A stretch of 64,000 nt of DNA from Apostichopus japonicus (lineage: Eukaryota; Echinodermata; Holothuroidea; Aspidochirotida; Stichopodidae): the NCBI RefSeq assembly GCF_037975245.1, contig NC_092579.1:9791001-9855000 (forward strand), given 5' to 3'. Of the stretch, positions 12,376 to 27,700 are shown in pieces. Numbering within the stretch: position 1 is the first letter of the stretch; every line of letters starts with the position of its first letter. Under the pieces are notes generated by a model. That model saw only the letters and a program-made list of their open reading frames with translations, did not search any database and was not told the origin of the DNA. A program made the position numbers and the translations under genes.

Positions 12376-15300
12376 TCTCGATCATCAGCTCGTACAGTGC
12401 GCCGAGCCATCGCGCCACTGTATGGACTGAGATATTAGGCGGATTAACTAATACTTACAGCTCCCCGTGTAGGCACTTGCTGTAAGAGATCGGCAAAAGA
12501 CGTCATCACCCGGGGTTCGAACCACGGATGCAAAAGAGAGTCTCGATCATCAGCTCGTACAGTGCGCCGAGCCATCGCGCCACTGTATGGACTGAGATAT
12601 TAGGCGGATTAACTAATACTTACAGCTCCCCGTGTAGGCACTTGCTGTAAGAGATCGGCAAAAGACGTCATCACCCGGGGTTCGAACCACGGATGCAAAA
12701 GAGAGTCTCGATCATCAGCTCGTACAGTGCGCCGAGCCATCGCGCCACTGTATGGACTGAGATATTAGGCGGATTAACTAATACTTACAGCTCCCCGTGT
12801 AGGCACTTGCTGTAAGAGATCGGCAAAAGACGTCATCACCCGGGGTTCGAACCACGGATGCAAAAGAGAGTCTCGATCATCAGCTCGTACAGTGCGCCGA
12901 GCCATCGCGCCACTGTATGGACTGAGATATTAGGCGGATTAACTAATACTTACAGCTCCCCGTGTAGGCACTTGCTGTAAGAGATCGGCAAAAGACGTCA
13001 TCACCCGGGGTTCGAACCACGGATGCAAAAGAGAGTCTCGATCATCAGCTCGTACAGTGCGCCGAGCCATCGCGCCACTGTATGGACTGAGATATTAGGC
13101 GGATTAACTAATACTTACAGCTCCCCGTGTAGGCACTTGCTGTAAGAGATCGGCAAAAGACGTCATCACCCGGGGTTCGAACCACGGATGCAAAAGAGAG
13201 TCTCGATCATCAGCTCGTACAGTGCGCCGAGCCATCGCGCCACTGTATGGACTGAGATATTAGGCGGATTAACTAATACTTACAGCTCCCCGTGTAGGCA
13301 CTTGCTGTAAGAGATCGGCAAAAGACGTCATCACCCGGGGTTCGAACCACGGATGCAAAAGAGAGTCTCGATCATCAGCTCGTACAGTGCGCCGAGCCAT
13401 CGCGCCACTGTATGGACTGAGATATTAGGCGGATTAACTAATACTTACAGCTCCCCGTGTAGGCACTTGCTGTAAGAGATCGGCAAAAGACGTCATCACC
13501 CGGGGTTCGAACCACGGATGCAAAAGAGAGTCTCGATCATCAGCTCGTACAGTGCGCCGAGCCATCGCGCCACTGTATGGACTGAGATATTAGGCGGATT
13601 AACTAATACTTACAGCTCCCCGTGTAGGCACTTGCTGTAAGAGATCGGCAAAAGACGTCATCACCCGGGGTTCGAACCACGGATGCAAAAGAGAGTCTCG
13701 ATCATCAGCTCGTACAGTGCGCCGAGCCATCGCGCCACTGTATGGACTGAGATATTAGGCGGATTAACTAATACTTACAGCTCCCCGTGTAGGCACTTGC
13801 TGTAAGAGATCGGCAAAAGACGTCATCACCCGGGGTTCGAACCACGGATGCAAAAGAGAGTCTCGATCATCAGCTCGTACAGTGCGCCGAGCCATCGCGC
13901 CACTGTATGGACTGAGATATTAGGCGGATTAACTAATACTTACAGCTCCCCGTGTAGGCACTTGCTGTAAGAGATCGGCAAAAGACGTCATCACCCGGGG
14001 TTCGAACCACGGATGCAAAAGAGAGTCTCGATCATCAGCTCGTACAGTGCGCCGAGCCATCGCGCCACTGTATGGACTGAGATATTAGGCGGATTAACTA
14101 ATACTTACAGCTCCCCGTGTAGGCACTTGCTGTAAGAGATCGGCAAAAGACGTCATCACCCGGGGTTCGAACCACGGATGCAAAAGAGAGTCTCGATCAT
14201 CAGCTCGTACAGTGCGCCGAGCCATCGCGCCACTGTATGGACTGAGATATTAGGCGGATTAACTAATACTTACAGCTCCCCGTGTAGGCACTTGCTGTAA
14301 GAGATCGGCAAAAGACGTCATCACCCGGGGTTCGAACCACGGATGCAAAAGAGAGTCTCGATCATCAGCTCGTACAGTGCGCCGAGCCATCGCGCCACTG
14401 TATGGACTGAGATATTAGGCGGATTAACTAATACTTACAGCTCCCCGTGTAGGCACTTGCTGTAAGAGATCGGCAAAAGACGTCATCACCCGGGGTTCGA
14501 ACCACGGATGCAAAAGAGAGTCTCGATCATCAGCTCGTACAGTGCGCCGAGCCATCGCGCCACTGTATGGACTGAGATATTAGGCGGATTAACTAATACT
14601 TACAGCTCCCCGTGTAGGCACTTGCTGTAAGAGATCGGCAAAAGACGTCATCACCCGGGGTTCGAACCACGGATGCAAAAGAGAGTCTCGATCATCAGCT
14701 CGTACAGTGCGCCGAGCCATCGCGCCACTGTATGGACTGAGATATTAGGCGGATTAACTAATACTTACAGCTCCCCGTGTAGGCACTTGCTGTAAGAGAT
14801 CGGCAAAAGACGTCATCACCCGGGGTTCGAACCACGGATGCAAAAGAGAGTCTCGATCATCAGCTCGTACAGTGCGCCGAGCCATCGCGCCACTGTATGG
14901 ACTGAGATATTAGGCGGATTAACTAATACTTACAGCTCCCCGTGTAGGCACTTGCTGTAAGAGATCGGCAAAAGACGTCATCACCCGGGGTTCGAACCAC
15001 GGATGCAAAAGAGAGTCTCGATCATCAGCTCGTACAGTGCGCCGAGCCATCGCGCCACTGTATGGACTGAGATATTAGGCGGATTAACTAATACTTACAG
15101 CTCCCCGTGTAGGCACTTGCTGTAAGAGATCGGCAAAAGACGTCATCACCCGGGGTTCGAACCACGGATGCAAAAGAGAGTCTCGATCATCAGCTCGTAC
15201 AGTGCGCCGAGCCATCGCGCCACTGTATGGACTGAGATATTAGGCGGATTAACTAATACTTACAGCTCCCCGTGTAGGCACTTGCTGTAAGAGATCGGCA

Positions 15301-18077
15301 AAAGACGTCATCACCCGGGGTTCGAACCACGGATGCAAAAGAGAGTCTCGATCATCAGCTCGTACAGTGCGCCGAGCCATCGCGCCACTGTATGGACTGA
15401 GATATTAGGCGGATTAACTAATACTTACAGCTCCCCGTGTAGGCACTTGCTGTAAGAGATCGGCAAAAGACGTCATCACCCGGGGTTCGAACCACGGATG
15501 CAAAAGAGAGTCTCGATCATCAGCTCGTACAGTGCGCCGAGCCATCGCGCCACTGTATGGACTGAGATATTAGGCGGATTAACTAATACTTACAGCTCCC
15601 CGTGTAGGCACTTGCTGTAAGAGATCGGCAAAAGACGTCATCACCCGGGGTTCGAACCACGGATGCAAAAGAGAGTCTCGATCATCAGCTCGTACAGTGC
15701 GCCGAGCCATCGCGCCACTGTATGGACTGAGATATTAGGCGGATTAACTAATACTTACAGCTCCCCGTGTAGGCACTTGCTGTAAGAGATCGGCAAAAGA
15801 CGTCATCACCCGGGATTCGAACCACGGATGCAAAAGAGAGTCTCGATCATCAGCTCGTACAGTGCGCCGAGCCATCGCGCCACTGTATGGACTGAGATAT
15901 TAGGCGGATTAACTAATACTTACAGCTCCCCGTGTAGGCACTTGCTGTAAGAGATCGGCAAAAGACGTCATCACCCGGGGTTCGAACCACGGATGCAAAA
16001 GAGAGTCTCGATCATCAGCTCGTACAGTGCGCCGAGCCATCGCGCCACTGTATGGACTGAGATATTAGGCGGATTAACTAATACTTACAGCTCCCCGTGT
16101 AGGCACTTGCTGTAAGAGATCGGCAAAAGACGTCATCACCCGGGGTTCGAACCACGGATGCAAAAGAGAGTCTCGATCATCAGCTCGTACAGTGCGCCGA
16201 GCCATCGCGCCACTGTATGGACTGAGATATTAGGCGGATTAACTAATACTTACAGCTCCCCGTGTAGGCACTTGCTGTAAGAGATCGGCAAAAGACGTCA
16301 TCACCCGGGGTTCGAACCACGGATGCAAAAGAGAGTCTCGATCATCAGCTCGTACAGTGCGCCGAGCCATCGCGCCACTGTATGGACTGAGATATTAGGC
16401 GGATTAACTAATACTTACAGCTCCCCGTGTAGGCACTTGCTGTAAGAGATCGGCAAAAGACGTCATCACCCGGGGTTCGAACCACGGATGCAAAAGAGAG
16501 TCTCGATCATCAGCTCGTACAGTGCGCCGAGCCATCGCGCCACTGTATGGACTGAGATATTAGGCGGATTAACTAATACTTACAGCTCCCCGTGTAGGCA
16601 CTTGCTGTAAGAGATCGGCAAAAGACGTCATCACCCGGGGTTCGAACCACGGATGCAAAAGAGAGTCTCGATCATCAGCTCGTACAGTGCGCCGAGCCAT
16701 CGCGCCACTGTATGGACTGAGATATTAGGCGGATTAACTAATACTTACAGCTCCCCGTGTAGGCACTTGCTGTAAGAGATCGGCAAAAGACGTCATCACC
16801 CGGGGTTCGAACCACGGATGCAAAAGAGAGTCTCGATCATCAGCTCGTACAGTGCGCCGAGCCATCGCGCCACTGTATGGACTGAGATATTAGGCGGATT
16901 AACTAATACTTACAGCTCCCCGTGTAGGCACTTGCTGTAAGAGATCGGCAAAAGACGTCATCACCCGGGGTTCGAACCACGGATGCAAAAGAGAGTCTCG
17001 ATCATCAGCTCGTACAGTGCGCCGAGCCATCGCGCCACTGTATGGACTGAGATATTAGGCGGATTAACTAATACTTACAGCTCCCCGTGTAGGCACTTGC
17101 TGTAAGAGATCGGCAAAAGACGTCATCACCCGGGGTTCGAACCACGGATGCAAAAGAGAGTCTCGATCATCAGCTCGTACAGTGCGCCGAGCCATCGCGC
17201 CACTGTATGGACTGAGATATTAGGCGGATTAACTAATACTTACAGCTCCCCGTGTAGGCACTTGCTGTAAGAGATCGGCAAAAGACGTCATCACCCGGGG
17301 TTCGAACCACGGATGCAAAAGAGAGTCTCGATCATCAGCTCGTACAGTGCGCCGAGCCATCGCGCCACTGTATGGACTGAGATATTAGGCGGATTAACTA
17401 ATACTTACAGCTCCCCGTGTAGGCACTTGCTGTAAGAGATCGGCAAAAGACGTCATCACCCGGGGTTCGAACCACGGATGCAAAAGAGAGTCTCGATCAT
17501 CAGCTCGTACAGTGCGCCGAGCCATCGCGCCACTGTATGGACTGAGATATTAGGCGGATTAACTAATACTTACAGCTCCCCGTGTAGGCACTTGCTGTAA
17601 GAGATCGGCAAAAGACGTCATCACCCGGGGTTCGAACCACGGATGCAAAAGAGAGTCTCGATCATCAGCTCGTACAGTGCGCCGAGCCATCGCGCCACTG
17701 TATGGACTGAGATATTAGGCGGATTAACTAATACTTACAGCTCCCCGTGTAGGCACTTGCTGTAAGAGATCGGCAAAAGACGTCATCACCCGGGGTTCGA
17801 ACCACGGATGCAAAAGAGAGTCTCGATCATCAGCTCGTACAGTGCGCCGAGCCATCGCGCCACTGTATGGACTGAGATATTAGGCGGATTAACTAATACT
17901 TACAGCTCCCCGTGTAGGCACTTGCTGTAAGAGATCGGCAAAAGACGTCATCACCCGGGGTTCGAACCACGGATGCAAAAGAGAGTCTCGATCATCAGCT
18001 CGTACAGTGCGCCGAGCCATCGCGCCACTGTATGGACTGAGATATTAGGCGGATTAACTAATACTTACAGCTCCCCG

Positions 18078-18177
18078 NNNNNNNNNNNNNNNNNNNNNNN
18101 NNNNNNNNNNNNNNNNNNNNNNNNNNNNNNNNNNNNNNNNNNNNNNNNNNNNNNNNNNNNNNNNNNNNNNNNNNNNN
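18078..18177. other. Assembly gap, 100 N
   Basis: Exactly 100 unknown bases, the usual placeholder for a gap of unknown size. The diagnostic bases of the repeat differ on the two sides (TAGGCGG before, TAGGTGG after), so two array ends have been joined and the real array is probably longer. Apparent reading frames that cross it are meaningless. Confidence 0.97.
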
Positions 18178-18724
18178 ATGGACTGAGATATTAGGTGGAT
18201 AACTAATACTTACAGCTCCCCGTGTAGGCACTTGCTGTAAAAGATCGGCAAAAGACGTCATCACCCGGGGTTCGAACCACGGATGCAAAAGAGAGTCTCG
18301 ATCATCAGCTCGTACAGTGCGCCCGAGCCATCGCGCCACTGTATGGACTGAGATATTAGGTGGATTAACTAATACTTACAGCTCCCCGTGTAGGCACTTG
18401 CTGTAAAAGATCGGCAAAAGACGTCATCACCCGGGGTTCGAACCACGGATGCAAAAGAGAGTCTCGATCATCAGCTCGTACAGTGCGCCGAGCCATCGCG
18501 CCACTGTATGGACTGAGATATTAGGTGGATTAACTAATACTTACAGCTCCCCGTGTAGGCACTTGCTGTAAAAGATCGGCAAAAGACGTCATCACCCGGG
18601 GTTCGAACCACGGATGCAAAAGAGAGTCTCGATCATCAGCTCGTACAGTGCGCCGAGCCATCGCGCCACTGTATGGACTGAGATATTAGGTGGATTAACT
18701 AATACTTACAGCTCCCCGTGTAGG

Positions 18725-21700
18725 CACTGGCTGTAAAAGATCGGCAAAAGACGTCATCACCCGGGGTTCGAACCACGGATGCAAAGAGAGTCTCGATCAT
18801 CAGCTCGTACAGTGCGCCGAGCCATCGCGCCACTGTATGGACTGAGATATTAGGTGGATTAACTAATACTTACAGCTCCCCGTGTAGGCACTGGCTGTAA
18901 AAGATCGGCAAAAGACGTCATCACCCGGGGTTCGAACCACGGATGCAAAAGAGAGTCTCGATCATCAGCTCGTACAGTGCGCCGAGCCATCGCGCCACTG
19001 TATGGACTGAGATATTAGGTGGATTAACTAATACTTACAGCTCCCCGTGTAGGCACTGGCTGTAAAAGATCGGCAAAAGACGTCATCACCCGGGGTTCGA
19101 ACCACGGATGCAAAAGAGAGTCTCGATCATCAGCTCGTACAGTGCGCCGAGCCATCGCGCCACTGTATGGACTGAGATATTAGGTGGATTAACTAATACT
19201 TACAGCTCCCCGTGTAGGCACTGGCTGTAAAAGATCGGCAAAAGACGTCATCACCCGGGGTTCGAACCACGGATGCAAAAGAGAGTCTCGATCATCAGCT
19301 CGTACAGTGCGCCGAGCCATCGCGCCACTGTATGGACTGAGATATTAGGTGGATTAACTAATACTTACAGCTCCCCGTGTAGGCACTGGCTGTAAAAGAT
19401 CGGCAAAAGACGTCATCACCCGGGGTTCGAACCACGGATGCAAAAGAGAGTCTCGATCATCAGCTCGTACAGTGCGCCGAGCCATCGCGCCACTGTATGG
19501 ACTGAGATATTAGGTGGATTAACTAATACTTACAGCTCCCCGTGTAGGCACTGGCTGTAAAAGATCGGCAAAAGACGTCATCACCCGGGGTTCGAACCAC
19601 GGATGCAAAAGAGAGTCTCGATCATCAGCTCGTACAGTGCGCCGAGCCATCGCGCCACTGTATGGACTGAGATATTAGGTGGATTAACTAATACTTACAG
19701 CTCCCCGTGTAGGCACTGGCTGTAAAAGATCGGCAAAAGACGTCATCACCCGGGGTTCGAACCACGGATGCAAAAGAGAGTCTCGATCATCAGCTCGTAC
19801 AGTGCGCCGAGCCATCGCGCCACTGTATGGACTGAGATATTAGGTGGATTAACTAATACTTACAGCTCCCCGTGTAGGCACTGGCTGTAAAAGATCGGCA
19901 AAAGACGTCATCACCCGGGGTTCGAACCACGGATGCAAAAGAGAGTCTCGATCATCAGCTCGTACAGTGCGCCGAGCCATCGCGCCACTGTATGGACTGA
20001 GATATTAGGTGGATTAACTAATACTTACAGCTCCCCGTGTAGGCACTGGCTGTAAAAGATCGGCAAAAGACGTCATCACCCGGGGTTCGAACCACGGATG
20101 CAAAAGAGAGTCTCGATCATCAGCTCGTACAGTGCGCCGAGCCATCGCGCCACTGTATGGACTGAGATATTAGGTGGATTAACTAATACTTACAGCTCCC
20201 CGTGTAGGCACTGGCTGTAAAAGATCGGCAAAAGACGTCATCACCCGGGGTTCGAACCACGGATGCAAAAGAGAGTCTCGATCATCAGCTCGTACAGTGC
20301 GCCGAGCCATCGCGCCACTGTATGGACTGAGATATTAGGTGGATTAACTAATACTTACAGCTCCCCGTGTAGGCACTGGCTGTAAAAGATCGGCAAAAGA
20401 CGTCATCACCCGGGGTTCGAACCACGGATGCAAAAGAGAGTCTCGATCATCAGCTCGTACAGTGCGCCGAGCCATCGCGCCACTGTATGGACTGAGATAT
20501 TAGGTGGATTAACTAATACTTACAGCTCCCCGTGTAGGCACTGGCTGTAAAAGATCGGCAAAAGACGTCATCACCCGGGGTTCGAACCACGGATGCAAAA
20601 GAGAGTCTCGATCATCAGCTCGTACAGTGCGCCGAGCCATCGCGCCACTGTATGGACTGAGATATTAGGTGGATTAACTAATACTTACAGCTCCCCGTGT
20701 AGGCACTGGCTGTAAAAGATCGGCAAAAGACGTCATCACCCGGGGTTCGAACCACGGATGCAAAAGAGAGTCTCGATCATCAGCTCGTACAGTGCGCCGA
20801 GCCATCGCGCCACTGTATGGACTGAGATATTAGGTGGATTAACTAATACTTACAGCTCCCCGTGTAGGCACTGGCTGTAAAAGATCGGCAAAAGACGTCA
20901 TCACCCGGGGTTCGAACCACGGATGCAAAAGAGAGTCTCGATCATCAGCTCGTACAGTGCGCCGAGCCATCGCGCCACTGTATGGACTGAGATATTAGGT
21001 GGATTAACTAATACTTACAGCTCCCCGTGTAGGCACTGGCTGTAAAAGATCGGCAAAAGACGTCATCACCCGGGGTTCGAACCACGGATGCAAAAGAGAG
21101 TCTCGATCATCAGCTCGTACAGTGCGCCGAGCCATCGCGCCACTGTATGGACTGAGATATTAGGTGGATTAACTAATACTTACAGCTCCCCGTGTAGGCA
21201 CTGGCTGTAAAAGATCGGCAAAAGACGTCATCACCCGGGGTTCGAACCACGGATGCAAAAGAGAGTCTCGATCATCAGCTCGTACAGTGCGCCGAGCCAT
21301 CGCGCCACTGTATGGACTGAGATATTAGGTGGATTAACTAATACTTACAGCTCCCCGTGTAGGCACTGGCTGTAAAAGATCGGCAAAAGACGTCATCACC
21401 CGGGGTTCGAACCACGGATGCAAAAGAGAGTCTCGATCATCAGCTCGTACAGTGCGCCGAGCCATCGCGCCACTGTATGGACTGAGATATTAGGTGGATT
21501 AACTAATACTTACAGCTCCCCGTGTAGGCACTGGCTGTAAAAGATCGGCAAAAGACGTCATCACCCGGGGTTCGAACCACGGATGCAAAAGAGAGTCTCG
21601 ATCATCAGCTCGTACAGTGCGCCGAGCCATCGCGCCACTGTATGGACTGAGATATTAGGTGGATTAACTAATACTTACAGCTCCCCGTGTAGGCACTGGC

Positions 21701-24700
21701 TGTAAAAGATCGGCAAAAGACGTCATCACCCGGGGTTCGAACCACGGATGCAAAAGAGAGTCTCGATCATCAGCTCGTACAGTGCGCCGAGCCATCGCGC
21801 CACTGTATGGACTGAGATATTAGGTGGATTAACTAATACTTACAGCTCCCCGTGTAGGCACTGGCTGTAAAAGATCGGCAAAAGACGTCATCACCCGGGG
21901 TTCGAACCACGGATGCAAAAGAGAGTCTCGATCATCAGCTCGTACAGTGCGCCGAGCCATCGCGCCACTGTATGGACTGAGATATTAGGTGGATTAACTA
22001 ATACTTACAGCTCCCCGTGTAGGCACTGGCTGTAAAAGATCGGCAAAAGACGTCATCACCCGGGGTTCGAACCACGGATGCAAAAGAGAGTCTCGATCAT
22101 CAGCTCGTACAGTGCGCCGAGCCATCGCGCCACTGTATGGACTGAGATATTAGGTGGATTAACTAATACTTACAGCTCCCCGTGTAGGCACTGGCTGTAA
22201 AAGATCGGCAAAAGACGTCATCACCCGGGGTTCGAACCACGGATGCAAAAGAGAGTCTCGATCATCAGCTCGTACAGTGCGCCGAGCCATCGCGCCACTG
22301 TATGGACTGAGATATTAGGTGGATTAACTAATACTTACAGCTCCCCGTGTAGGCACTGGCTGTAAAAGATCGGCAAAAGACGTCATCACCCGGGGTTCGA
22401 ACCACGGATGCAAAAGAGAGTCTCGATCATCAGCTCGTACAGTGCGCCGAGCCATCGCGCCACTGTATGGACTGAGATATTAGGTGGATTAACTAATACT
22501 TACAGCTCCCCGTGTAGGCACTGGCTGTAAAAGATCGGCAAAAGACGTCATCACCCGGGGTTCGAACCACGGATGCAAAAGAGAGTCTCGATCATCAGCT
22601 CGTACAGTGCGCCGAGCCATCGCGCCACTGTATGGACTGAGATATTAGGTGGATTAACTAATACTTACAGCTCCCCGTGTAGGCACTGGCTGTAAAAGAT
22701 CGGCAAAAGACGTCATCACCCGGGGTTCGAACCACGGATGCAAAAGAGAGTCTCGATCATCAGCTCGTACAGTGCGCCGAGCCATCGCGCCACTGTATGG
22801 ACTGAGATATTAGGTGGATTAACTAATACTTACAGCTCCCCGTGTAGGCACTGGCTGTAAAAGATCGGCAAAAGACGTCATCACCCGGGGTTCGAACCAC
22901 GGATGCAAAAGAGAGTCTCGATCATCAGCTCGTACAGTGCGCCGAGCCATCGCGCCACTGTATGGACTGAGATATTAGGTGGATTAACTAATACTTACAG
23001 CTCCCCGTGTAGGCACTGGCTGTAAAAGATCGGCAAAAGACGTCATCACCCGGGGTTCGAACCACGGATGCAAAAGAGAGTCTCGATCATCAGCTCGTAC
23101 AGTGCGCCGAGCCATCGCGCCACTGTATGGACTGAGATATTAGGTGGATTAACTAATACTTACAGCTCCCCGTGTAGGCACTGGCTGTAAAAGATCGGCA
23201 AAAGACGTCATCACCCGGGGTTCGAACCACGGATGCAAAAGAGAGTCTCGATCATCAGCTCGTACAGTGCGCCGAGCCATCGCGCCACTGTATGGACTGA
23301 GATATTAGGTGGATTAACTAATACTTACAGCTCCCCGTGTAGGCACTGGCTGTAAAAGATCGGCAAAAGACGTCATCACCCGGGGTTCGAACCACGGATG
23401 CAAAAGAGAGTCTCGATCATCAGCTCGTACAGTGCGCCGAGCCATCGCGCCACTGTATGGACTGAGATATTAGGTGGATTAACTAATACTTACAGCTCCC
23501 CGTGTAGGCACTGGCTGTAAAAGATCGGCAAAAGACGTCATCACCCGGGGTTCGAACCACGGATGCAAAAGAGAGTCTCGATCATCAGCTCGTACAGTGC
23601 GCCGAGCCATCGCGCCACTGTATGGACTGAGATATTAGGTGGATTAACTAATACTTACAGCTCCCCGTGTAGGCACTGGCTGTAAAAGATCGGCAAAAGA
23701 CGTCATCACCCGGGGTTCGAACCACGGATGCAAAAGAGAGTCTCGATCATCAGCTCGTACAGTGCGCCGAGCCATCGCGCCACTGTATGGACTGAGATAT
23801 TAGGTGGATTAACTAATACTTACAGCTCCCCGTGTAGGCACTGGCTGTAAAAGATCGGCAAAAGACGTCATCACCCGGGGTTCGAACCACGGATGCAAAA
23901 GAGAGTCTCGATCATCAGCTCGTACAGTGCGCCGAGCCATCGCGCCACTGTATGGACTGAGATATTAGGTGGATTAACTAATACTTACAGCTCCCCGTGT
24001 AGGCACTGGCTGTAAAAGATCGGCAAAAGACGTCATCACCCGGGGTTCGAACCACGGATGCAAAAGAGAGTCTCGATCATCAGCTCGTACAGTGCGCCGA
24101 GCCATCGCGCCACTGTATGGACTGAGATATTAGGTGGATTAACTAATACTTACAGCTCCCCGTGTAGGCACTGGCTGTAAAAGATCGGCAAAAGACGTCA
24201 TCACCCGGGGTTCGAACCACGGATGCAAAAGAGAGTCTCGATCATCAGCTCGTACAGTGCGCCGAGCCATCGCGCCACTGTATGGACTGAGATATTAGGT
24301 GGATTAACTAATACTTACAGCTCCCCGTGTAGGCACTGGCTGTAAAAGATCGGCAAAAGACGTCATCACCCGGGGTTCGAACCACGGATGCAAAAGAGAG
24401 TCTCGATCATCAGCTCGTACAGTGCGCCGAGCCATCGCGCCACTGTATGGACTGAGATATTAGGTGGATTAACTAATACTTACAGCTCCCCGTGTAGGCA
24501 CTGGCTGTAAAAGATCGGCAAAAGACGTCATCACCCGGGGTTCGAACCACGGATGCAAAAGAGAGTCTCGATCATCAGCTCGTACAGTGCGCCGAGCCAT
24601 CGCGCCACTGTATGGACTGAGATATTAGGTGGATTAACTAATACTTACAGCTCCCCGTGTAGGCACTGGCTGTAAAAGATCGGCAAAAGACGTCATCACC

Positions 24701-27700
24701 CGGGGTTCGAACCACGGATGCAAAAGAGAGTCTCGATCATCAGCTCGTACAGTGCGCCGAGCCATCGCGCCACTGTATGGACTGAGATATTAGGTGGATT
24801 AACTAATACTTACAGCTCCCCGTGTAGGCACTGGCTGTAAAAGATCGGCAAAAGACGTCATCACCCGGGGTTCGAACCACGGATGCAAAAGAGAGTCTCG
24901 ATCATCAGCTCGTACAGTGCGCCGAGCCATCGCGCCACTGTATGGACTGAGATATTAGGTGGATTAACTAATACTTACAGCTCCCCGTGTAGGCACTGGC
25001 TGTAAAAGATCGGCAAAAGACGTCATCACCCGGGGTTCGAACCACGGATGCAAAAGAGAGTCTCGATCATCAGCTCGTACAGTGCGCCGAGCCATCGCGC
25101 CACTGTATGGACTGAGATATTAGGTGGATTAACTAATACTTACAGCTCCCCGTGTAGGCACTGGCTGTAAAAGATCGGCAAAAGACGTCATCACCCGGGG
25201 TTCGAACCACGGATGCAAAAGAGAGTCTCGATCATCAGCTCGTACAGTGCGCCGAGCCATCGCGCCACTGTATGGACTGAGATATTAGGTGGATTAACTA
25301 ATACTTACAGCTCCCCGTGTAGGCACTGGCTGTAAAAGATCGGCAAAAGACGTCATCACCCGGGGTTCGAACCACGGATGCAAAAGAGAGTCTCGATCAT
25401 CAGCTCGTACAGTGCGCCGAGCCATCGCGCCACTGTATGGACTGAGATATTAGGTGGATTAACTAATACTTACAGCTCCCCGTGTAGGCACTGGCTGTAA
25501 AAGATCGGCAAAAGACGTCATCACCCGGGGTTCGAACCACGGATGCAAAAGAGAGTCTCGATCATCAGCTCGTACAGTGCGCCGAGCCATCGCGCCACTG
25601 TATGGACTGAGATATTAGGTGGATTAACTAATACTTACAGCTCCCCGTGTAGGCACTGGCTGTAAAAGATCGGCAAAAGACGTCATCACCCGGGGTTCGA
25701 ACCACGGATGCAAAAGAGAGTCTCGATCATCAGCTCGTACAGTGCGCCGAGCCATCGCGCCACTGTATGGACTGAGATATTAGGTGGATTAACTAATACT
25801 TACAGCTCCCCGTGTAGGCACTGGCTGTAAAAGATCGGCAAAAGACGTCATCACCCGGGGTTCGAACCACGGATGCAAAAGAGAGTCTCGATCATCAGCT
25901 CGTACAGTGCGCCGAGCCATCGCGCCACTGTATGGACTGAGATATTAGGTGGATTAACTAATACTTACAGCTCCCCGTGTAGGCACTGGCTGTAAAAGAT
26001 CGGCAAAAGACGTCATCACCCGGGGTTCGAACCACGGATGCAAAAGAGAGTCTCGATCATCAGCTCGTACAGTGCGCCGAGCCATCGCGCCACTGTATGG
26101 ACTGAGATATTAGGTGGATTAACTAATACTTACAGCTCCCCGTGTAGGCACTGGCTGTAAAAGATCGGCAAAAGACGTCATCACCCGGGGTTCGAACCAC
26201 GGATGCAAAAGAGAGTCTCGATCATCAGCTCGTACAGTGCGCCGAGCCATCGCGCCACTGTATGGACTGAGATATTAGGTGGATTAACTAATACTTACAG
26301 CTCCCCGTGTAGGCACTGGCTGTAAAAGATCGGCAAAAGACGTCATCACCCGGGGTTCGAACCACGGATGCAAAAGAGAGTCTCGATCATCAGCTCGTAC
26401 AGTGCGCCGAGCCATCGCGCCACTGTATGGACTGAGATATTAGGTGGATTAACTAATACTTACAGCTCCCCGTGTAGGCACTGGCTGTAAAAGATCGGCA
26501 AAAGACGTCATCACCCGGGGTTCGAACCACGGATGCAAAAGAGAGTCTCGATCATCAGCTCGTACAGTGCGCCGAGCCATCGCGCCACTGTATGGACTGA
26601 GATATTAGGTGGATTAACTAATACTTACAGCTCCCCGTGTAGGCACTGGCTGTAAAAGATCGGCAAAAGACGTCATCACCCGGGGTTCGAACCACGGATG
26701 CAAAAGAGAGTCTCGATCATCAGCTCGTACAGTGCGCCGAGCCATCGCGCCACTGTATGGACTGAGATATTAGGTGGATTAACTAATACTTACAGCTCCC
26801 CGTGTAGGCACTGGCTGTAAAAGATCGGCAAAAGACGTCATCACCCGGGGTTCGAACCACGGATGCAAAAGAGAGTCTCGATCATCAGCTCGTACAGTGC
26901 GCCGAGCCATCGCGCCACTGTATGGACTGAGATATTAGGTGGATTAACTAATACTTACAGCTCCCCGTGTAGGCACTGGCTGTAAAAGATCGGCAAAAGA
27001 CGTCATCACCCGGGGTTCGAACCACGGATGCAAAAGAGAGTCTCGATCATCAGCTCGTACAGTGCGCCGAGCCATCGCGCCACTGTATGGACTGAGATAT
27101 TAGGTGGATTAACTAATACTTACAGCTCCCCGTGTAGGCACTGGCTGTAAAAGATCGGCAAAAGACGTCATCACCCGGGGTTCGAACCACGGATGCAAAA
27201 GAGAGTCTCGATCATCAGCTCGTACAGTGCGCCGAGCCATCGCGCCACTGTATGGACTGAGATATTAGGTGGATTAACTAATACTTACAGCTCCCCGTGT
27301 AGGCACTGGCTGTAAAAGATCGGCAAAAGACGTCATCACCCGGGGTTCGAACCACGGATGCAAAAGAGAGTCTCGATCATCAGCTCGTACAGTGCGCCGA
27401 GCCATCGCGCCACTGTATGGACTGAGATATTAGGTGGATTAACTAATACTTACAGCTCCCCGTGTAGGCACTGGCTGTAAAAGATCGGCAAAAGACGTCA
27501 TCACCCGGGGTTCGAACCACGGATGCAAAAGAGAGTCTCGATCATCAGCTCGTACAGTGCGCCGAGCCATCGCGCCACTGTATGGACTGAGATATTAGGT
27601 GGATTAACTAATACTTACAGCTCCCCGTGTAGGCACTGGCTGTAAAAGATCGGCAAAAGACGTCATCACCCGGGGTTCGAACCACGGATGCAAAAGAGAG

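Larger units (their letters stand above)
1..18077. repeat. 165-bp satellite array, zone A (about 109.6 units)
   Basis: A head-to-tail tandem array with an exact 165-bp period: the same line pattern recurs every 660 bases, which is four units. The window opens inside the array, so its left end is not seen. Zone A units carry TAGGCGGATT at unit positions 61-70 and usually G at unit position 111 (GCTGTAAG). Units are almost identical. I saw scattered G-to-A changes at position 111 in the first 2.9 kb and single private changes near 8700 (A to G), 9050 (G to T) and 15815 (G to A). The unit is visibly richer in G+C than the flank beyond 39.7 kb. No open reading frame of useful length survives in it. 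Function is unknown; the minus-strand Pol III-like signals are annotated separately. Confidence 0.98.

Noticed and set aside
17973-18339. Two open frames of 73 and 93 codons crossing the N gap
   Set aside because: They are translations of the satellite through unknown bases; no frame of that length exists in ungapped units.
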